Part shown: piece by piece, positions 7,220-8,374 of the stretch
How the letters are laid out: each line of letters opens with the position of its first letter
How positions within the stretch are numbered: the first letter of the stretch is position 1
From: an uncultured Pseudomonadota bacterium
Lineage (GTDB): Bacteria; Bdellovibrionota_B; Oligoflexia; Oligoflexales; CAILAO01
Direction: 5' to 3'
DNA length: 8,374 bases
Assembly: GCA_903832105.1 (NCBI GenBank)
Contig: CAILAO010000989.1
Coordinates: 1-8,374 of the forward strand
Program-made: the position numbers and the translations under genes
The notes under the pieces: model-generated
What the model was told of the DNA's origin: nothing
Databases searched by the model: none
Seen by the model: only the letters and a program-made list of their open reading frames with translations

Positions 7220-7226
7220 AAGGAGG
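7220..7226 (+). promoter_or_regulatory. Strong Shine-Dalgarno that sets the GTG start at 7232
   Basis: AAGGAGG is a full anti-16S match lying 5 bases before GTG at 7232. It is the only strong ribosome-binding site seen ahead of any gene in the window; all others start after AT-rich sequence. It favours the GTG over the in-frame ATG at 7247, which would be too far away. Confidence 0.85.
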
Positions 7227-7231
7227 CTTCA

Positions 7232-7828
7232 GTGCTGTCATTTCTGATGCGGCTCTGCAGGGAGCCTCGTTTGGTCCTGCGACGAATATTTGAATGCGTC
7301 TTCGTGTGGGGAGAACCCACTCCTAAGGGGAACCTACAAGATGCGCAACTCATCGTCACTCAGGCGATGCCGGACTGTGAGGACGGGGCGTTCAGTGATT
7401 CTAATATCGCGACCGCCGACATGGCCGAGCGTCTCCAGAAAGAACTAGGGATTCCAATTTTCCCGCAAGCGGAGGTTGGAAGAATCCTGTCGTCTCGGGG
7501 CGTGAAGTTAGCCGGGACCACGAAGTTTTTCGGGACCGTGGCACTCACCAACAAGGAATACCCTGGAAGTCATGGTATCGCCCGGCTTCAGAAAAAGTTG
7601 TGCGATGAACGGGGCTGGACGAAGGTCCTCCTTGTCGTGCCGTATCCCCACGCTTGGCGGGCGCTCTGGATTTACGAACGGCTTGGTCTGGAGGTCATCA
7701 TCCCTCCCCGCCTGCCGAAAATCGTGTTCCAAAAGGGCCTGACCCAGAAGCGCTGGGATTCGCCGTTCACGGCGTATCCATACGAACTCGTTGTTCGTCT
7801 GATGTCGCTACTCATCGGGGTCATCTAA
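7232..7828 (+). CDS. Putative DUF218/YdcF-like protein, high GC, own promoter and terminator
   Basis: The 198-residue product resembles the DUF218 (YdcF/SanA) fold, a small cell-envelope-associated family whose activity is poorly known. Matching parts are a first strand AQLIVTQAM at 38-46, then SDSN at 55-58 leading to an AERLQKELGIPIF helix-strand at 65-77. The C-terminal half contains KVLLVVPYPHAWRALWIYER at 131-150 (the family's VT-x-x-x-H-x-x-R-A segment), GLEVIIPP at 152-159 and a final YELVVRLMSLLI. No signal peptide or membrane helix is clear. GC is about 53-60% in sampled rows against about 35-37% in sampled rows of neighbours, and it is the only gene with a full Shine-Dalgarno, so horizontal acquisition or a distinct expression class is likely. 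The start is GTG. The family assignment is by remembered motif pattern only; an unrelated hypothetical protein remains possible. That it is a real gene is much surer. Confidence 0.6.
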   Translation: MLSFLMRLCREPRLVLRRIFECVFVWGEPTPKGNLQDAQLIVTQAMPDCEDGAFSDSNIATADMAERLQKELGIPIFPQAEVGRILSSRGVKLAGTTKFFGTVALTNKEYPGSHGIARLQKKLCDERGWTKVLLVVPYPHAWRALWIYERLGLEVIIPPRLPKIVFQKGLTQKRWDSPFTAYPYELVVRLMSLLIGVI

Positions 7829-7847
7829 ACCTCGACCACTGTTCACT

Positions 7848-7899
7848 AAAGAAAGCTGCCCATCGGGTCCGCTTTTCCGGTGAGCAGTTTTCTTTTTCT
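7848..7899 (+). terminator. Rho-independent terminator after the 7232 gene
   Basis: The arm AAAGAAAGCTGC (7848-7859) pairs with GCAGTTTTCTTT (7884-7895) over 12 positions with one G-U pair. An inner stem, CATCGG (7861-7866) with CCGGTG (7877-7882), stacks on it after a C/A mismatch. A T-rich run, 7888-7899, overlaps and follows the 3' arm. The A-rich 5' arm means it could also stop transcripts from the other strand. It lies 20 bases beyond the TAA and closes a one-gene transcription unit. Confidence 0.85.
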
Positions 7900-7925
7900 G
7901 TAGAATTAATGATCATGTGTGGTGC

Positions 7926-7954
7926 TTGATAAATAGGGCATTTTTTGTTAGATT
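7926..7954 (+). promoter_or_regulatory. Probable promoter for the cupin gene
   Basis: TTGATA at 7926-7931 (five of six -35 consensus bases) and TAGATT at 7949-7954 (four of six -10 bases) are 17 bases apart, with TG at 7946-7947 forming an extended -10. It sits just beyond the terminator, and transcription would start near 7961, about 60 bases before the ATG at 8022. The position after a terminator supports it, but the boxes are imperfect and the region is AT-rich. Confidence 0.5.
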
Positions 7955-8021
7955 ATTTCGGTATGAACGTACCCAATTTCTCTGGGAAACATGATTTTGG
8001 GACAGCAAGCAAACTAATAAA

Positions 8022-8374
8022 ATGAATCCAAATACTAAAAATATAGTCAAAATCAAGCCGTGCAAAAAAGTCGTTACCTTTAATCCAAAAACAAAGAATC
8101 CTAATGGTTGGGTCTTAGAGGTTGTAAGCGATAAAGACCACTTTACGAAACACTTGCGCGGGCAAATTTATTTAACCGTAGCTAATCCGGGAGAGTTCAA
8201 AGGATATCACATGCATGCCGATGCCGATTATTTTGTCACTTGCCTGAAAGGCAAGATTAAAGAAATAATTTATAAAAATATCAATGAAAAGCAGGAGGTT
8301 AAGATGGGTGATGGAGGTTTTAAAACTGTATTTTTGCCACGAGGGTATCCCCATGCTATTCAAAATATAGGCAA
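8022..8374 (+). CDS. Cupin-fold sugar-modifying protein, RmlC/CapF C-terminal-like (3' end off window)
   Basis: The frame stays open from ATG at 8022 to the right edge (117 codons). An in-frame TGA at 7992 rules out a longer start, and no Shine-Dalgarno is visible. The sequence RGQIYLTVANPGEFKGYHMH at residues 46-65, then FVTCLKGKI at 71-79 and FLPRGYPHAIQNIG at 104-117, matches the double-stranded beta-helix pattern of RmlC-type sugar epimerases and the C-terminal cupin of capsule proteins such as CapF (Polysacc_synt_C). His63 and His65 form the HxH, His111 is the third candidate ligand, and Asp69 stands where a glutamate is usual. RmlC enzymes epimerise dTDP-4-keto sugars; related cupins are sugar ketoisomerases. 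It begins a new transcription unit in the glycan locus, and the precise reaction cannot be chosen without the rest of the protein. Confidence 0.7.
   Translation, partial: MNPNTKNIVKIKPCKKVVTFNPKTKNPNGWVLEVVSDKDHFTKHLRGQIYLTVANPGEFKGYHMHADADYFVTCLKGKIKEIIYKNINEKQEVKMGDGGFKTVFLPRGYPHAIQNIG

Noticed and set aside
7360..7732. Two overlapping minus-strand open frames opposite the high-GC gene
   Set aside because: High GC lowers stop-codon frequency, and neither has recognisable motifs or its own signals.
7654..7929. A 91-codon open frame overlapping the high-GC gene on the same strand
   Set aside because: It runs in another frame, has no Shine-Dalgarno, crosses the terminator hairpin and has a low-complexity composition typical of shadow frames in GC-rich DNA.
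7972..8001. Possible switching leader before the cupin gene (CCCA with TGGG, or CCCAA with TTGGG)
   Set aside because: The alternative stems are only 4-5 bp long and lack a T-run or a known riboswitch core, so chance explains them.
8172..8363. Minus-strand open frame opposite the cupin gene
   Set aside because: The plus strand has clear cupin motifs; this frame has no family features.
1..8374. Recoded TGA (genetic code 25) in a CPR-like genome
   Set aside because: TGA ends the first gene at 357-359 and a methyltransferase at 6302-6304 at natural domain ends that overlap the next start codon, so it functions as a stop.

Overview
The window is a nearly gapless, single-strand (+) block of surface-glycan genes. 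It has no rRNA, tRNA, CRISPR array or transposase that I can see. Base composition is about 35-42% GC by hand count of sample rows. The genes are packed with ATGA or 11-base overlaps, ribosome-binding sites are mostly absent, and TGA acts as a normal stop (genetic code 11, not code 25). Together with a FemAB-type transferase beside many stand-alone glycosyltransferases, this resembles loci of the Candidate Phyla Radiation (Patescibacteria, e.g. Parcubacteria or Microgenomates). That placement is an inference from style and is not proven by a marker gene.

Layout: (1) 3-359, C-terminal part of a FemAB/GNAT-fold acyltransferase whose start lies off the window. (2) 356-1507, GT4 glycosyltransferase. 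(3) 1512-2228, GT2 polyprenyl-phosphate sugar synthase type. (4) 2236-3909, polytopic GT-C (PMT/ArnT-like) glycosyltransferase. (5) 3928-4827, NAD(P)-dependent SDR epimerase/reductase. (6) 4817-5563, second GT2. (7) 5570-6304 and (8) 6301-7092, two SAM-dependent methyltransferases. These eight appear to be one operon. (9) 7120-7897, a self-contained transcription unit: a near-consensus promoter, a structured leader, a strong Shine-Dalgarno, a gene of clearly higher GC (about 53-60% in sampled rows) that looks DUF218/YdcF-like, and a strong intrinsic terminator. (10) From about 7926, a second promoter and the start of a cupin (RmlC/CapF C-terminal-like) sugar-modifying gene that runs off the right edge.

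How the genes could work together: the GT2 at 1512 would charge a polyprenyl-phosphate carrier with a sugar on the cytoplasmic face. The GT-C enzyme at 2236 would use that lipid-linked sugar on the outer face. The GT4 and second GT2 would build the glycan in the cytoplasm, the SDR and cupin would tailor nucleotide sugars, and the two methyltransferases would decorate or cap the product. The substrates cannot be read from the sequence. The most unusual element is the compositionally distinct, independently regulated gene at 7232-7828. The rest is a fairly ordinary accessory glycan locus.
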